64,000 nucleotides of DNA from Chamaelirium japonicum (taxonomy: Eukaryota; Streptophyta; Magnoliopsida; Liliales; Melanthiaceae). The DNA is taken from the NCBI GenBank assembly GCA_947650365.1, contig CANTAL010000024.1, positions 1,831,001 to 1,895,000 on the forward strand. Direction: 5' to 3'. This document shows positions 1 through 11,195 of this stretch, in pieces; position 1 is the stretch's first letter, and each line of letters opens with the position of its first letter. A program made the translations under genes and the position numbers. Below the pieces are notes generated by a model. The model saw only the letters and a list, made by a program, of their open reading frames with translations, ran no database searches and was not told the DNA's origin.

Positions 1-1761
1 TTACCTCTTAACCTGCATCCAGGTCGAGGGCATAGTCGTAGGGAGGGATACTCCTCCGCCGGACCTCTCCATCGGAGCCTGTTCGAGTCGACATTTCCAA
101 AGGGATGGAGAACTCCCACTCTCCCCAAATTCAATTACATCAAGGAAGACCCAACTCTCCATATTCTTGCCTTCAAGCAAGCTCTGACGCCGCACGAAGA
201 AGAAAACAATGTGCTTTGTCGCACCTTCGCCGGGAGCCTCGACGAGCCATCCCTCGATTGGTACCATAACCTCCGATCTGGATCCATCACTCAGTTCGAT
301 ATCTTGGCCAATCACTTCGTGCAACACTACCAGCTGAACTTGAAGCCTGAGAAGAAACTCGACTCCCTCTATCGACTAAGGATGGGCGTCGACGAGAGTC
401 TTCGAAGCTTCACAAGGAGATTCCGTAACGAGCACACTACCCTCTCGGGGAGGCATTTGGATGATGAAGCTATCATGTTGGCTTTCCAGAATGCACTCCG
501 CTTAGACCTGCACATGTACAACGACTTCATTCGCAATCCTCCTCCTTCTCTGGGTTCAATGTTCGATCAAATCCAGAGAGAAATTGAAGTTAAAGACGAT
601 CAAGTTGCCCGAAGAGGGCGAGAGACGAAGAGGCGACCCACCGAGAGGGAAGCTTCGAAGTATGCTGCCAAAGCTCACAACGCTGAGGCAGCAGTTCGCC
701 CTACTCACAAGCGATCAAGAAACGACGGACGCCGATCTCCATCAAAGACCACTTTCACCGAGTGGAATCTACCAATCGAGCAAATCCTCGACCACATTCA
801 ACACGAGGAATTCCTCAGGATACCTAATCCGCTTCAGCCTGACACTAAAGTCACGGCTGATAAAACGGTCTATTGCGACTTCCACCGAAGTCACGGCCAT
901 TCCATCGATCGGTGCTATCGGCTGAGATTTCATCTCGAAGACCTACTGCGTGAAGGCCACCTTCAAGAGTTCGTCAAGGGCGGACAAGATCAACGTCGAA
1001 CCTCTGCAAAGGGGAAAGAAGCTTGCTAGGTCCATCAAATCTCCTCCAATCGATCACCTATCACTGTGAATGCTAATGTGTTTGGCATTCACGGAATATT
1101 GCACAACCAAGCGCTGACTGGGAAGGAAGTTGATCGGCAAGTTCGACGCATCTTCCACGTTCGCTCTGCGACGAACAAGGAGGACACCTGGATCGAAAAG
1201 CCTATCAAGGGTTTGGCTTGGCCCTCCATCATTTTCAATGATACTGATCTTCAAGGAGTTCACACTCCACATCGAGACCCCCTGGTCTTGAAGCTCCTCA
1301 TCGACGGGAGCACTGTCAATCGAATCATCATCGACACTGGAAACTCCATCGATATTATGTTCTCAGACTGCTTCAAACGTCTGGAACATAAATATTCAAG
1401 CCTTGACGTCGTCCCAACGGTGATCACGGGCTTCAAAGACGAGCAAAGCATTACCATGGGCGAATCAAGATTCATCCTCGACCTTAGCCTAGAGACTCGA
1501 GTCTTGGTAAGGTTCGCCATTGTCGAGGGAACATCCAACTACAACGTCATCCTCGGCCGACCATTTTTATATCAAATCAATGCCATCTCCTCTTCTCACC
1601 ATCAACTCCTCAAATTCGCAACGGGAGAAGGCATTGTTTGTATACGAGAGGATCAACAAGCCGGACGATCCTGCGAAGCAGCTGCGGCGAAGATAGATCG
1701 AAAAATAAATATTGCTCCTCCAAAACGACCACGAGATGAAGCCGGCCCCTCTTCCAAATAG
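1..1761 (+). pseudogene. gag-pro: gag-protease of element 1 (broken)
   Basis: The reading frame is open from base 1 to 1026. A TAG at 1027-1029 replaces the TGG found in element 2, and the same frame then continues to a TAG at 1759-1761. The gag part holds the capsid-like domain typical of plant gypsy gag (WRTP, FAGSLDEPSLDWY, RRFRNEH, about 95-590), a basic stretch, and a zinc-finger-like CX2HX4HX4C motif at about 870-915. The protease has IDTGNS at about 1330-1350; the aspartate of DTG is intact. Gag forms the particle and the protease matures it. The start codon lies outside the window. The terminal TAG is shared with element 2 and may be a natural readthrough codon rather than damage; the TAG at 1027 is private damage. 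Confidence 0.9.
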
Positions 1762-1767
1762 CAACCG
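1759..1767 (+). promoter_or_regulatory. Putative UAG readthrough site, element 1
   Basis: The protease frame ends AAA-TAG-CAA-CCG, and the reverse transcriptase region continues in the same frame. Element 2 has TAG-CAA-TCA at the same place, which fits the known UAG-CAR-YYA leaky-stop context; here the last codon is CCG, one base off the consensus. Function is inferred. Confidence 0.45.
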
Positions 1768-4700
1768 AAGGAGATCCCGCTGACCGAGCCCCCACCAATC
1801 GAATAGGAGGCTTCACCTTCAATCGAAGAAATCATACCAATCAATATCGGCAGTGGAGATCTCCCTCAACAAACATTCATCGGTACCGGTCTTAGCGACG
1901 CAGAAGCACGAGACATGGTATCCTTCCTTCAGTCCAACATCGACGTCTTCGCTTGGTGCTTCGAAGATATGCTTGGGATCAATCCAGATGACGCTTGCCA
2001 TCGGCTTGCAATCAAAGAAGAGGTTAAGCCTGTCAAGCAAAAGCCACGCACAATCCGACCAGAACTACAAGTTGCAGTTCAAGAGGAGATCAGTAAGCTA
2101 CTCGCACCAGGCTTCATTCGTGAAGTAGAGTATCCTACTTGGATCTCCAATATAGTTGCTGTCCCAAAGAAGAACGGGAAGGTCAGAGTGTGTATCGACT
2201 TCACCAACCTCAACAAGGCTTGTCCCAAAGATCCATTCCCCATGCCAATGATAGATAAGCTCGTCGATACCACTGCTGGCCACGAGCTATTATCTTTCAT
2301 GGATGGATACTCTGGGTATAATCAAATTCCAGTTCACTCCGATGATCAAGAGAAGACATGATTTGTGACTAACCGGGGACTTTACTGCTACACCGTAATG
2401 CCCTTCGGCCTCAAAAACGTGGGATCTATCTATCAAAGGTTAGTCACAAAGATGTTCGAAGATCAGATCGGGCGCAACGTCGAAGTCTACGTCGACGACC
2501 TTCTCACTAAAAGTTCTAAGCGAGAGAGCCATCTATCCGATCTGACTGAAATATTTCAAATCCTCTGAAAGTACCGCATGAAGCTCAATCCAGCCAAGTG
2601 TGCTTTCGGAGTTCAATCGGGCAAGTTTCTAGGTCATCTTGTGACCATGAGAGGCATTGAAGCCAACCCGGATCAAATTCGAGCTATTCTGGATATGCCA
2701 TCACCTACAAATCGAAAAGAAGTTCAACGCCTTACTGGAAGGTTAGCAGCTCTTAATCGATTTATCTTCAAGTCTTCTGACAAGTGCAAGCCACTCTTCG
2801 ACAAGCTACGAAAGGCGGATACCTCTGGGTGGAGTCCAACTTGCAAGCAAGCCTTTCAAGACATCAAAAGATACCTCGTACGAGCTCCCATCCTAACAGC
2901 TCCACTTCCAAAAGAAGACCTCTGGCTCTATCTCGCCGTCACCGATCAAGCAATCAGTGCGGTTCTAGTCAGCAAAAGAGAAGGCATTGAACATTCGGTC
3001 TACTACATTAGCCATACGCTTCTCCCGGCCGAGACCCGCTACTCAAAGACGAAGAAGGTCATACTGGCCTTGCTCACCGCATCACGTCGTCTCCAACCTT
3101 ATTTTGTTTCCCATCAGATTACAGTCATCTCAGAGCACCCACTCAAAGATATCATCAACAAGGCGGGTCGAGCAGGTCGAATGACCAAATGGGTAATCGA
3201 GATGAGTGCTTTGGGAATCCAATTCGAATCTCGCACTTCAATCAAAGGGCAAATGATCGCTGATTTTCTAGCTGACTTTCCAGTTGAAGACCCCATAATT
3301 TGGGAGGGAGATGTCGACATGCGCCTTGAAGACAAAGACGAACTTCCATCCAATACGACTACAAAGATCGATCCAAGTCTTAAGGCTCCTACCACTATAC
3401 CAGCTCAATGGAAGCTTTACACTGATGGGGCTTCAAGCGCGATCGGTTCGGGAATTGGAATAATCTTGGTATCCCCCGAACTTGATCATCTTCAAAAGGC
3501 CATACTCCTTGGATTCAATGCCACCAACAATGAAGCCGAGTACGAAGCACTCCTCTCTGGACTTGAAATTGCTAAATCCCTGGGGGTGGATCAACTCATT
3601 GTCTACAGTGACTCCCAGCTAATCATAAGGTAAATCAATGGGGAGTACACAGCACGAGAAGAAAGAATGCAGAATTACTTGGCCCTAGTGCGATGCCTTC
3701 AACAATATTTTGCTAACATTGAATTCATTCAAATCCCAAGGGCAGAAAATCGAGAAGCAGATGCCTTGGCCAATGCTGCATCAGTTCGGAGATTCACTTG
3801 GAGGAAGGCAAATATAAATCGATTATCAAGAAGCGCCCAAGAGCACCCCCGAACAACAGATCGTCACCACTACCGAAAGATCTGGGGGTGGAGAACAACG
3901 GATTTCGAACCTTACCATCACAAACGAGCTCGCGGATTGGAGACGGCCAATCCTCGACTTCCTCAAACATGGCAAGGCACCCGGAGATCCAATTCAAGCT
4001 CGAATACTTCAAAGGAAACTCCCCTGCTATATCCTCCAAGGAGAAGATCTATATTTCAGATCATACAATGGGATGTTACTCAAATGCCTAGGTCCTTTGC
4101 AAACAAACGCAATCCTAGTCAACATCCACTATGGATCCTGCGGGAATCACTCGGGAGGATGATCTTTTGAAGCCAAGACAAAGCTACAAGGTTACTACTG
4201 GCCAACAATGGCAAGAGACGCTCACCAGGTGGTTCAAAAATGCGAGCCTTGCCAAAGACATGCTCGGGCTATCCATCTCCCAGCAGATGAGCTCCATCAA
4301 TTGACAAGCCCGTGGCCTTTCCATCAATGGGGGTTGGACTTCTTAAGTCCCTTCCCACCAACTCCAAGCAAGAAGAAGTATCTGTTGCTGGCTACAGATT
4401 ACTTCACCAAGTGGGTTGAAGCAGTGCCACTCTTTCGAGAGATTGACGACGAAGTCATCAAGTTCATCAGGCATAATATCTTCTCGAGGTTTGGCACGCC
4501 ACAAGTCTTAGTTGCTGACAATGGAGCCCAATTCGACTCCGACAAGTTCCAAGAGTTCTGCCTAAACAACAGAATCAAGTTTTTCTACTCAACTCCAAGA
4601 TACCATCAGTGCAATAGTCAAGCTGAAGCCTCAAACAGAGCTATTTTGGGTATACTCAAGAATAAACTTGATAACAAGAAAGGATTGTGGGAGCAAGTCC

Positions 4701-5173
4701 TACCAGAAGTTTTATGGGGCTATCGAACAACTCTGAGAAGATCAACTAGGTTCTCACCCTTCCGCCTAACCTATGGGTCCGAAGTAGTACTCCCAACAGA
4801 AAATATATCAAGTACCTTGAAGACCAGGGCAGTTAAAGAAGGCATTAACGAGGAGCTTCGAGTCAATGATCTAGATTTCTCTAAAGAACTACGAGACCAA
4901 GTATCCCTTCGTGTGGCCAAGTACCAACAGAAGATCAAACAAGCCAACGATCAAAAGGTCAACAAACGACAGTTCCCAATTGGCAGCCTGGTCCTCAAAG
5001 CAGTCTTCTACAACACGAAGGAGCATAGCAGTGGAAAACTTACTCCCAACTGGAAAGGACCCTACATTGTCGAATCTGTAGGAGGCAAAGGTTCTTATCG
5101 GCTGATTTCACCGGAAGGAGACAGACTACCACGAGCTTGGAATGCTAGGCATCTTAAATTGTTCTATCCATGA
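1762..5173 (+). pseudogene. pol: pol of element 1: RT, RNase H, second RNase H, integrase (broken)
   Basis: Pol copies RNA to DNA and integrates it. The reverse transcriptase core runs about 1915-2700, with MPFGLKN and the active site YVDD at 2488-2499. The RT-linked RNase H lies at about 2930-3230. A second RNase H of the Tat type lies at about 3410-3790 (YTDGASS, NNEAEYEAL, YSDSQ, NREADALA). The integrase follows, with a finger ending CEPCQ near 4245, catalytic motifs LDFLSP (about 4336), DNGAQFDS (about 4517) and SQAEASNRAI (about 4617), and a GPY-like end. The final stop is at 5171-5173. Lesions against element 2: TAG 1804, TGA 2359, TGA 2566, TAA 3631, a 2-base deletion near 3786, TAA 3815 and TGA 4160. 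The segment 4208-5173 remains open. Confidence 0.92.
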
Positions 5174-5189
5174 TGTAAATTCCATAATG

Positions 5190-5195
5190 AATAAA
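5190..5195 (+). promoter_or_regulatory. AATAAA poly(A)-like signal after pol
   Basis: AATAAA lies 17 bases after the pol stop. Element 2 has the same hexamer at 20776-20781, 17 bases after its pol stop. It could mark a poly(A) site for a transcript that ends before the antisense gene. This is inferred from position and conservation between two copies only. Confidence 0.35.
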
Positions 5196-5289
5196 GATCA
5201 TTTTCAAAAGTTCTCTTGTCGACTCAAGCTCTGAATAAGTTCCAAGTTATCTACGTTCAAGTTCAAAATTATCTGCATTCGAATTACCA

Positions 5290-5625
5290 GGTCGTTTAAC
5301 AAGTTTAGGTGCTTGAGTTGCGACTCAAGCCCTTACAGGCATATGTTAATTGGTTTCGGGTTGTGATACAACACAACCTTCAAGTCACTATGTCAATTTA
5401 ACAAGTTTGGGAGTTTGTGTTGCGACACTACCCCTTACTTACAAATGTTAAATGACCTTCGATTTCAATTTCAATATCGTCTAACAAGTTTGGGTGCTTG
5501 AGTTGCGACTCAACCCCTCACATACAAATATTAACGATTTCAAGTTGTGCTACAACACAACCTTCAATTTTCAAGTTACTTAACAAGTTTGGGTGATCGA
5601 GTTGCGACTCGGCCCCTTACATTCA
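5290..5625 (+). repeat. Four hairpin repeats between convergent pol and antisense gene, element 1
   Basis: Four copies, spaced about 85-100 bases apart (near 5296, 5397, 5481 and 5580), share TTTAACAAGTTTGGG followed by a small inverted repeat such as TTGAGTTGCGACTCAA and then CCCCTTACA. The stem arms are 5-6 bases around TGCG. The second copy has TTGTGTTGCGACACTA, a changed stem. Element 2 holds the matching set at 20876-21180. The stretches 5196-5289 and 5626-5838 show nothing else recognisable. Confidence 0.75.
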
Positions 5626-5838
5626 AGTATTTACATATTCGAACATTCCAACACCATTCAGAATACAACATTCAAAGATATTCAACGCAAGAGACAGGCA
5701 GTTTCTAACACCAAAAAGATATCCTTATTACCAAAAAGTTTCAGAGTACAGAAGTGGGCTTTCTATATGAAAAATGTTTACAGGTACAACAACAAAAAAA
5801 GAAGATAGAGCAAATCAAGGTTTGGCCACACTTGGAGC

Positions 5839-8723
5839 TCACGACCTCTCCCCTTCGGATCCACCTCGAGCCTTGCTCGCTGTAGAAGCCTTCGAAGATT
5901 GGACGCGGCTAGCATGAACCCTGAGCGCCTCCACCGCCTTCTCAGCTGTTGCCCTGAAGCTCTCACACTCAGTGCGTGTGTGCCCCAACTCCTTTTTCAG
6001 GGTTTCCTCTTTGGTAGCAAGAGCAGCCTCCTTAGCAGCGAAGGCAGCATCCTTGGCAATCAGCCAATCCTTCAGCTCTTTTATCTCAGTCGCACGCTCG
6101 ATGGACAAAGTCTCGATCTTGTAGAATCGATTCTTCAATTCTTCGAGCTCCTGATCTTGAGCTATATAGCTATCATGTCAGCCCTTGCTCTCAAGCCTCT
6201 CCTTGCAAAGAGCTTCGATCTTGGTCTTCAGGGACTCCTTCTTGGAAGTTAGAACTTCCCTTAATTTCTCCTTCTCCTCGTTGGCAGCTTCAAGTTCAGC
6301 CGTCAAACGAGAAACTTCAGATGAAGCCTCCTGCTCTCCGACCTTCTTGAAGAGCCTTGTAGCGAACTTCAAAACAGCCGAATTCTGCAAGCAAACAAAA
6401 AGAGTTAGAAACATGTCTGAAGATACAACACAAAGAATGAAGTCAAAGCTAATGCACTTACCACTACTTCAAGCCTATTGTAGGCCTCTTCGAGCGTAGC
6501 ATCCGGAAGATTGCAGAGCTTCCGGATGACAGGAGTTGGGTGGTTGATGTCAACCTCACCCAAATCCCTCAAAAACTGAGCCGTGCCAGCAGGAGCATCT
6601 GCAATCGACACAAAAAATCAAAGAGTTAGAATATTTCAAACATCAGAAGCACAATACAGTTCGAAAGAAGTTAGCAAGAGAATACCTGTGGCATCGACTT
6701 GATGAGCTTTTCCCTTCCCCTGGTCGGAGCTCTTACCCATGGGGGTCGACTTCTCCTTAGCAGGGGTGGTCTCTGGCGGAGGTTGGGGAGTCCCAGCCTC
6801 GACGCGGCTCCCTCCCTCCATGTGTGCGGGGGAAGGGACACCTCGAAGAGGAGTGATCTCCCCTACTTCCTGTTGCCCGCTGGACTGCTCGATCCTAGCC
6901 ACTAATGTAGCCGTCTCCTCAGCCACTTGCGTAGCTGATCGATAAGAGGCGGGATTAGGTTGTTCAACCTCAATCCCACCACTTGTCATAGCGCCCTCGA
7001 GGTGAAGAGGGCACGGAGGTATTTGATCGAGGGGCGTGGGGTTGCCAACCCCATCACTCCCTGAGAATCTGATCCAGATGCGAGTCGGACGCTTTAACTC
7101 CTCGAAGCGATACATAGGCTATACCCTCGGGCCATCACCCACGGCATCCATCACGTCCTCCATACGACGGGCCTTTGCCTCGTCTATGGGGATGGGCTGC
7201 GAATCCTCGTCCCCACCAGTGGGGGTGGGAGGAATTTCTTCCTCACCACCTCCTTCTTCTTCATCACCACCAGTGGGGGTGGGAGGAATTTCTTCCTGAC
7301 CACCCCCTTTTCCTTCATCACCTCCAGTAGGAGTAGGAGGAATCTCCTCACCCCCACCGTCACCACCGCCGTTGCCACCTTCGTCATTGTCATCATCATC
7401 ATTGTTGCTATCATCATCATCATCATCACCCCCATCCTCGTCGTCATCATCATCATCTTCATCTCCCTTCTCCCCCTCTTCTTCTTCTTTTTCTTCTTCT
7501 TCTTCTTCTTCTTCGTTCTCCTTCTTTTCTTCTTCCTTCTTCTCCTTAACAAAGACCTTCCTCTTCTTGAACTGGCCCCTGCGGTTGATTACGAGCTTCT
7601 CCTCAGTTGGCAGACGACGCCTCGCGCCATACGCCTTCTTCTCGGCCCGAATTCTTCTAACGATCTTGCCCGATTGAGGATCCTCCTCATAATCGGAATA
7701 CAAGACCTCGTTATCCTCGTACCGGACCCGCAGTCGGTGGAGGAGGTTGGCGTTGCCGTGACGAACGGGGCAGTTCGAAAACTGCTTCCACGAACGTGTG
7801 CCGCATGTCAGCTCGAGGAAAAAATTGTCATGGGCCCCAACCCGATCGGACGTCCAAGCCAAGGCTCCTCCCGTGCAGTACATTTTGACCTCTTTATGTA
7901 CCTGATTCCTGGGGGTCTCTGGCACCGAAAGAGGAGTCTATGCAATGAAAACCAAGATCGGCCAGTCGGTGTAGAGTTTGTCAGAGGCGACGATGTCGAC
8001 GATTGGGCGCAGGGCGGAAACACCTGTCAAGTTGTTGAATGGGTTGTCCTTCCTTGAAGCCCACTTATAGTGGTAGAAGAAGTAGCCCAACTCTATCCTT
8101 GCTTCTTCGCCCTCAGGAATGCTGGAGTAGCAAGCCTTCAGCTCCTCTTGGAAATCAAATTCTACGTGGCAGAAGGCGTAGATGATCCTCCACACGTTCC
8201 CAAAAATCTGCCCGGGATAAAGACCTGAGGTGTTCAGCAACCTCGCGGCGAAGGGTAGTAGTGGGAGATGCAGTCCGCAATTAAGCTGGCCTATGGTGAC
8301 AATAGTCCCCATTACTTGCTCCTTGCTGGCAAAATTTGTGAAGATTGTCCACTTGTCGATGCCAAAGGTGGACTGCACTCTAGGAAGAGACGGACGGACC
8401 TTTCCCTCTGTGAAGCAAGCAAGCAGTGTCTGCCACTTCGCCCTCTTCACATCGGTAAATTTGCCACCGGTGTTATACACATATACAGGTTCCTCTGTCA
8501 GTGACATCAAAGGACCTAGCACAAAGCTGGCCTTCGGAATCCGCTCTGGCCTCGAAGGTGCTGATGCGAACCCTACACCCTGGTGCCTCTTGCCCAACTC
8601 TCCAAGTTCGCCCTTGCCCTTGCCATGGCCTTTTTGCACAGGTGATACTTCAGCCCTCTCCTTCCCCTTCCTCTTCGAAGAGACCAAGTTCTTGATCTTG
8701 ATCGAAGTAGAGGAAGAGGCAAT
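5839..8723 (-). pseudogene. Antisense accessory gene of element 1, three exons (broken)
   Basis: This minus-strand gene matches the one in element 2. Exon 1 is 8723-6686, intron 1 is 6685-6599 (GTATTC...TTGCAG), exon 2 is 6598-6462 (137 bp), intron 2 is 6461-6385 (GTAAGT...TTGCAG) and exon 3 is 6384-5839. Joining the exons keeps the frame and matches element 2 residue by residue. The product starts basic (KRKGKE), then has a globular region (HLPLLPFAARLLNTSG...NVWRIIYAF, about 8290-8150) that resembles the plant 'putative gypsy type transposon' family (Pfam Transposase_28, from memory). An acidic run of Asp/Glu follows, then three EEIPPTPTGGDE repeats and a C-terminal coiled coil rich in Ala, Glu and Lys. 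Antisense genes at this place are known in Tat elements such as maize Grande; the function is unknown. Lesions: start ATG to ATT at 8721-8723, TAG 7938, TAG 7119 and TGA 6178. Confidence 0.82.
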
Positions 8724-9138
8724 TTCAACCGATCGAGAGATTGCAAAGAACATAAAATCGAGAGCAAGAGTTCTGGACTTCAAAAAATTCTGGAAGCGCA
8801 AGGCAAAAATGAATCCAGAATGAGCTTATGTACCCTGGAGAAACTGGCGCACAGATCAAGAAGACACGTGTCATCACCAAGTCAAATCCCGTGTTTTTGC
8901 AGGGACACGTGGCGTCAATTCGTAGCAAGCGCAAAACCAGGCGAACCATCAGACCAGACGAAGCGTCGAACCATTTAAACCGCCGGTCAAGGTAGACTGC
9001 CGGTCCAACCAAACCGCCGATTCAAAAGACTCATTGATCCAGATGGACCGAAGATTCAGGCAAAAAAATCAAACTCTATCGCCGCTCGAAGACTTTACCC
9101 GATCGACAGACAGACGATCGGGTAATTTACCAAAGGAT
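8724..9138. other. Upstream region of the antisense gene, element 1
   Basis: This holds the presumed promoter side of the antisense gene. The place matching the TATA box of element 2 reads GTACATAAG on the minus strand (8825-8833), a weakened TATA. The rest is moderately GC-rich sequence with CCGGTC and GAACCGCCGG motifs and no coding signal. It is homologous to 24125-24570 in element 2. Confidence 0.5.
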
Positions 9139-10275
9139 CAGGCAAAAAACAGGCTCTTTTGCCCAATCACCTCGATCGGTTGAAAATTAACCGATCGGTC
9201 AACCTTGACCGATCGGTCGATTTTCTACTGGATCGGGCAAAAAACTTGGCCTTTTGCCCGATCCCTTCAACCTTGACCGGTTGAAATTAACCGATCGGTC
9301 AACCTTGACCGATCGGTTAAGCTCAACCGATCGATCGATTTTCTACTGGATCGGGCAAAAAACTTAGCCTTTTGCCCGATCCCTTCAACCTCGACCGGTT
9401 GAAATTAACCGATCGGTCAACCTTGATCGATCGGTTTAGTTCAACCGATCGGTCGATTTTCTACTGGATCGGGCCAAAAACTTGGCCTTTTGACCGATCC
9501 CTTCTACCTCGATCGGTTGAAATTAACCGATCGGTCAACCTTGACCGATCGGTTAAGTTCAACTGATCAGTCGATTTTCTACTAGATCGGGCAAAAAACT
9601 TGGCCTTTTGCCCGATCCCTTCAACCTCGACCGGTTGAAATTAACCGATCGGTCAACCTTGACCGATCGGTTAAGTTCAACAGATCGGCCGATTTTCTAC
9701 TGGATCGGGCAAAAAACTTGGCCTTTTGCTCGATCCCTTCAACCTCGACAGGTTGAAATTAACCGATCGGTCAACCTTGACCGATCGGTCAAATTAAACC
9801 GATCGGTCGATTTTCTACTGGATCGGGCAAAAAACTTGGCCTTTTGCCTGATCCCATCAACCTCGACCGGTTGAAATTAACCGATCGGTCAAGTTCAACC
9901 GATCGGTCGATTTTCTACTGGATCGGGCAAAAAACTTGGTTTTTTGCTCGATCCTTCCAACCTCGACCGGTTAAAATTAACCGATCGGTCAACCTTGACC
10001 GATCGGTCATGTTCAACCGATTGGTCGATTTTCTACTGGATCAGACCAAAAACTTGGGTTTTTGCCCGATCCCTCCAACCTCGACCGGTTGAATTTAATT
10101 GATCGGTCAAACTTGACCGATCGGTCAAATTCAACCGATCAGTCGAATTTCTATTTGGATCGGTCAAAAAACAGTGTTTTTTGACCGATCACTTCGATCC
10201 CGACCGGTTGAATTCAACCGATCGGTCAATTTTGACCGATCAGTCAAATTCAACCGATCGGTCAAAATTGACTGA
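9139..10275 (+). repeat. 118-bp tandem array with hairpins in the 3' UTR of element 1
   Basis: About nine copies have a period of 118 bp, with one copy of 100 bp. GGATCGGGC anchors occur at 9231, 9349, 9467, 9585, 9703, 9821, 9921, 10039 and 10158. Each unit contains the palindromic decamer ACCGATCGGT two to four times and a hairpin with perfect 13-base arms, GGATCGGGCAAAA and TTTTGCCCGATCC, around a 9-base loop. The later units drift. Tandem arrays just upstream of the 3' LTR are known in Tat/Ogre elements and can seed satellites. Confidence 0.93.
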
Positions 10276-10384
10276 TCAGCCTTTTTTGACGCTAACACTC
10301 GACAAGCTCCTTTGCACTTGTAACAGGGGGTCATTAGCTTTGCACAAAGAATCCAAGCCAGCCAAGGTGGCCTCTTAGCTAACT

Positions 10385-10397
10385 TGGAGGAGGTACT
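10385..10397 (+). other. Polypurine tract of element 1
   Basis: The sequence TGGAGGAGGTACT directly precedes the LTR tip TGTGGGTGC. It matches GGAGGGGGTAAC at the same place in elements 2 and 3, and would prime plus-strand DNA synthesis. Confidence 0.75.
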
Positions 10398-11195
10398 TGT
10401 GGGTGCAAATTTTGGCAAGAAATCTACAAACAGCGGGACCCACCGGCCCTGCCTGGTGGGCCCCCGAAGACTATAGCGGGACTCACCGGCCCTTCCTGGT
10501 GGGCCCCCGAAGACAACAACGGGACCCACCGGCCCTGCCTGGTGGGCCCCCGAAGACTACAACGGGACCCACCGGCCCTGCCTGGTGGGCCCCCGAAGAC
10601 TACAAGCGGAACCCACCAGTACCGCCTGGTGGACCCACGAAGACTACCACGGGACCCACCGGCCCTGCCTGGTGGGCCCACGAAGACTACCGCGGGACCC
10701 ATCGGCCCTGCCTGTGGAATCCCCAGGAGAAAGTCGCGGGACCCACCAGCCCTGCCTGGAGTTTCTTCCAAAAGCTACCAGAAACCACCATCTACTCTAG
10801 AATTTCTCTATAAATAGCAGATCCCTCAAATGTAAATAATCCGAATTTCAGTTCTGAGATCTGATTTCAGAAAACCAGAGCTCTGGGATTCCAGTTTACA
10901 TTCCTTCAACTCTCTTCGATCTTCTTCTTGTCTTTGAAGAGATCAGAGTGACTTCAGTGATTCTCGGCCTGTCGAGATCACTTCGAGTTAAGTGTTAGTG
11001 AATTCAGGTTGCTCCCTATAGCACGGAGACGTAGGCTTTGGCTGAACTCCGAGATCACATCTCTTGTCAACGCTCTCTGTTTGTTTATTGAAAGAGGCAA
11101 CTATATTCAACAGATCGAACAACGATCTTCGACTCGAATCTTCAATTGACTGGTGCGGCGAAGTCTTCGGGTTGGCACGAAGATTTTCCCCCACA
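10398..11195 (+). mobile_element. 3' LTR of element 1 (798 bp)
   Basis: The LTR begins TGTGGGTGCAAATTTTGGC and ends GATTTTCCCCCACA, so its ends form the inverted repeat TGTGGG/CCCACA. The U3 part carries about six copies of a 43-bp repeat (10437-10705; core CCGGCCCTGCCTGGTGGGC). A TATA box, TATAAATA, lies at 10809-10816. The R/U5 region (GTTGCTCCCTATAGCACGGAG...) is close to that of element 2, while the U3 repeats differ in number and detail. Array sequence begins at 11196. Confidence 0.93.

Larger units (their letters stand above)
1..11195 (+). mobile_element. Tat-lineage Ty3/gypsy element 1, 5'-truncated by window edge
   Basis: This is the 3' portion of a plant LTR retrotransposon. In order it carries gag-protease, pol (RT, RNase H, second RNase H, integrase), hairpin repeats, an antisense spliced gene, a 118-bp tandem array, a polypurine tract and the 3' LTR. 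Position 1 aligns with about 15597 of element 2, so roughly 1.7 kb (5' LTR, leader and gag start) lies outside the window. The second RNase H and the antisense accessory gene place it in the Tat lineage. The right flank (from 11196) is complex-array sequence, so the element inserted into the array; the predicted duplicated target is GAAGT, but the left copy is not visible. Many nonsense mutations show it is dead. Confidence 0.93.

Noticed and set aside
3667..4170. The frame 3667-4170 as an intact gene piece
   Set aside because: Only its first part (to about 3786) is RNase H; after the 2-base deletion it reads the wrong frame.
7184..7677. Long frames rich in Met/Lys/Arg (minus) or Ser/Phe/Pro (plus) in 7184-7677
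   Set aside because: They are other-frame readings of the Asp/Glu-rich codon run in the antisense gene.
10397..10813. Gly/Pro-rich frames on both strands in the LTR U3 repeats (also 13637-14431 and 26209-26849)
   Set aside because: The 43-bp repeat is open in several frames on both strands; no start context or family similarity, and it lies in LTRs.
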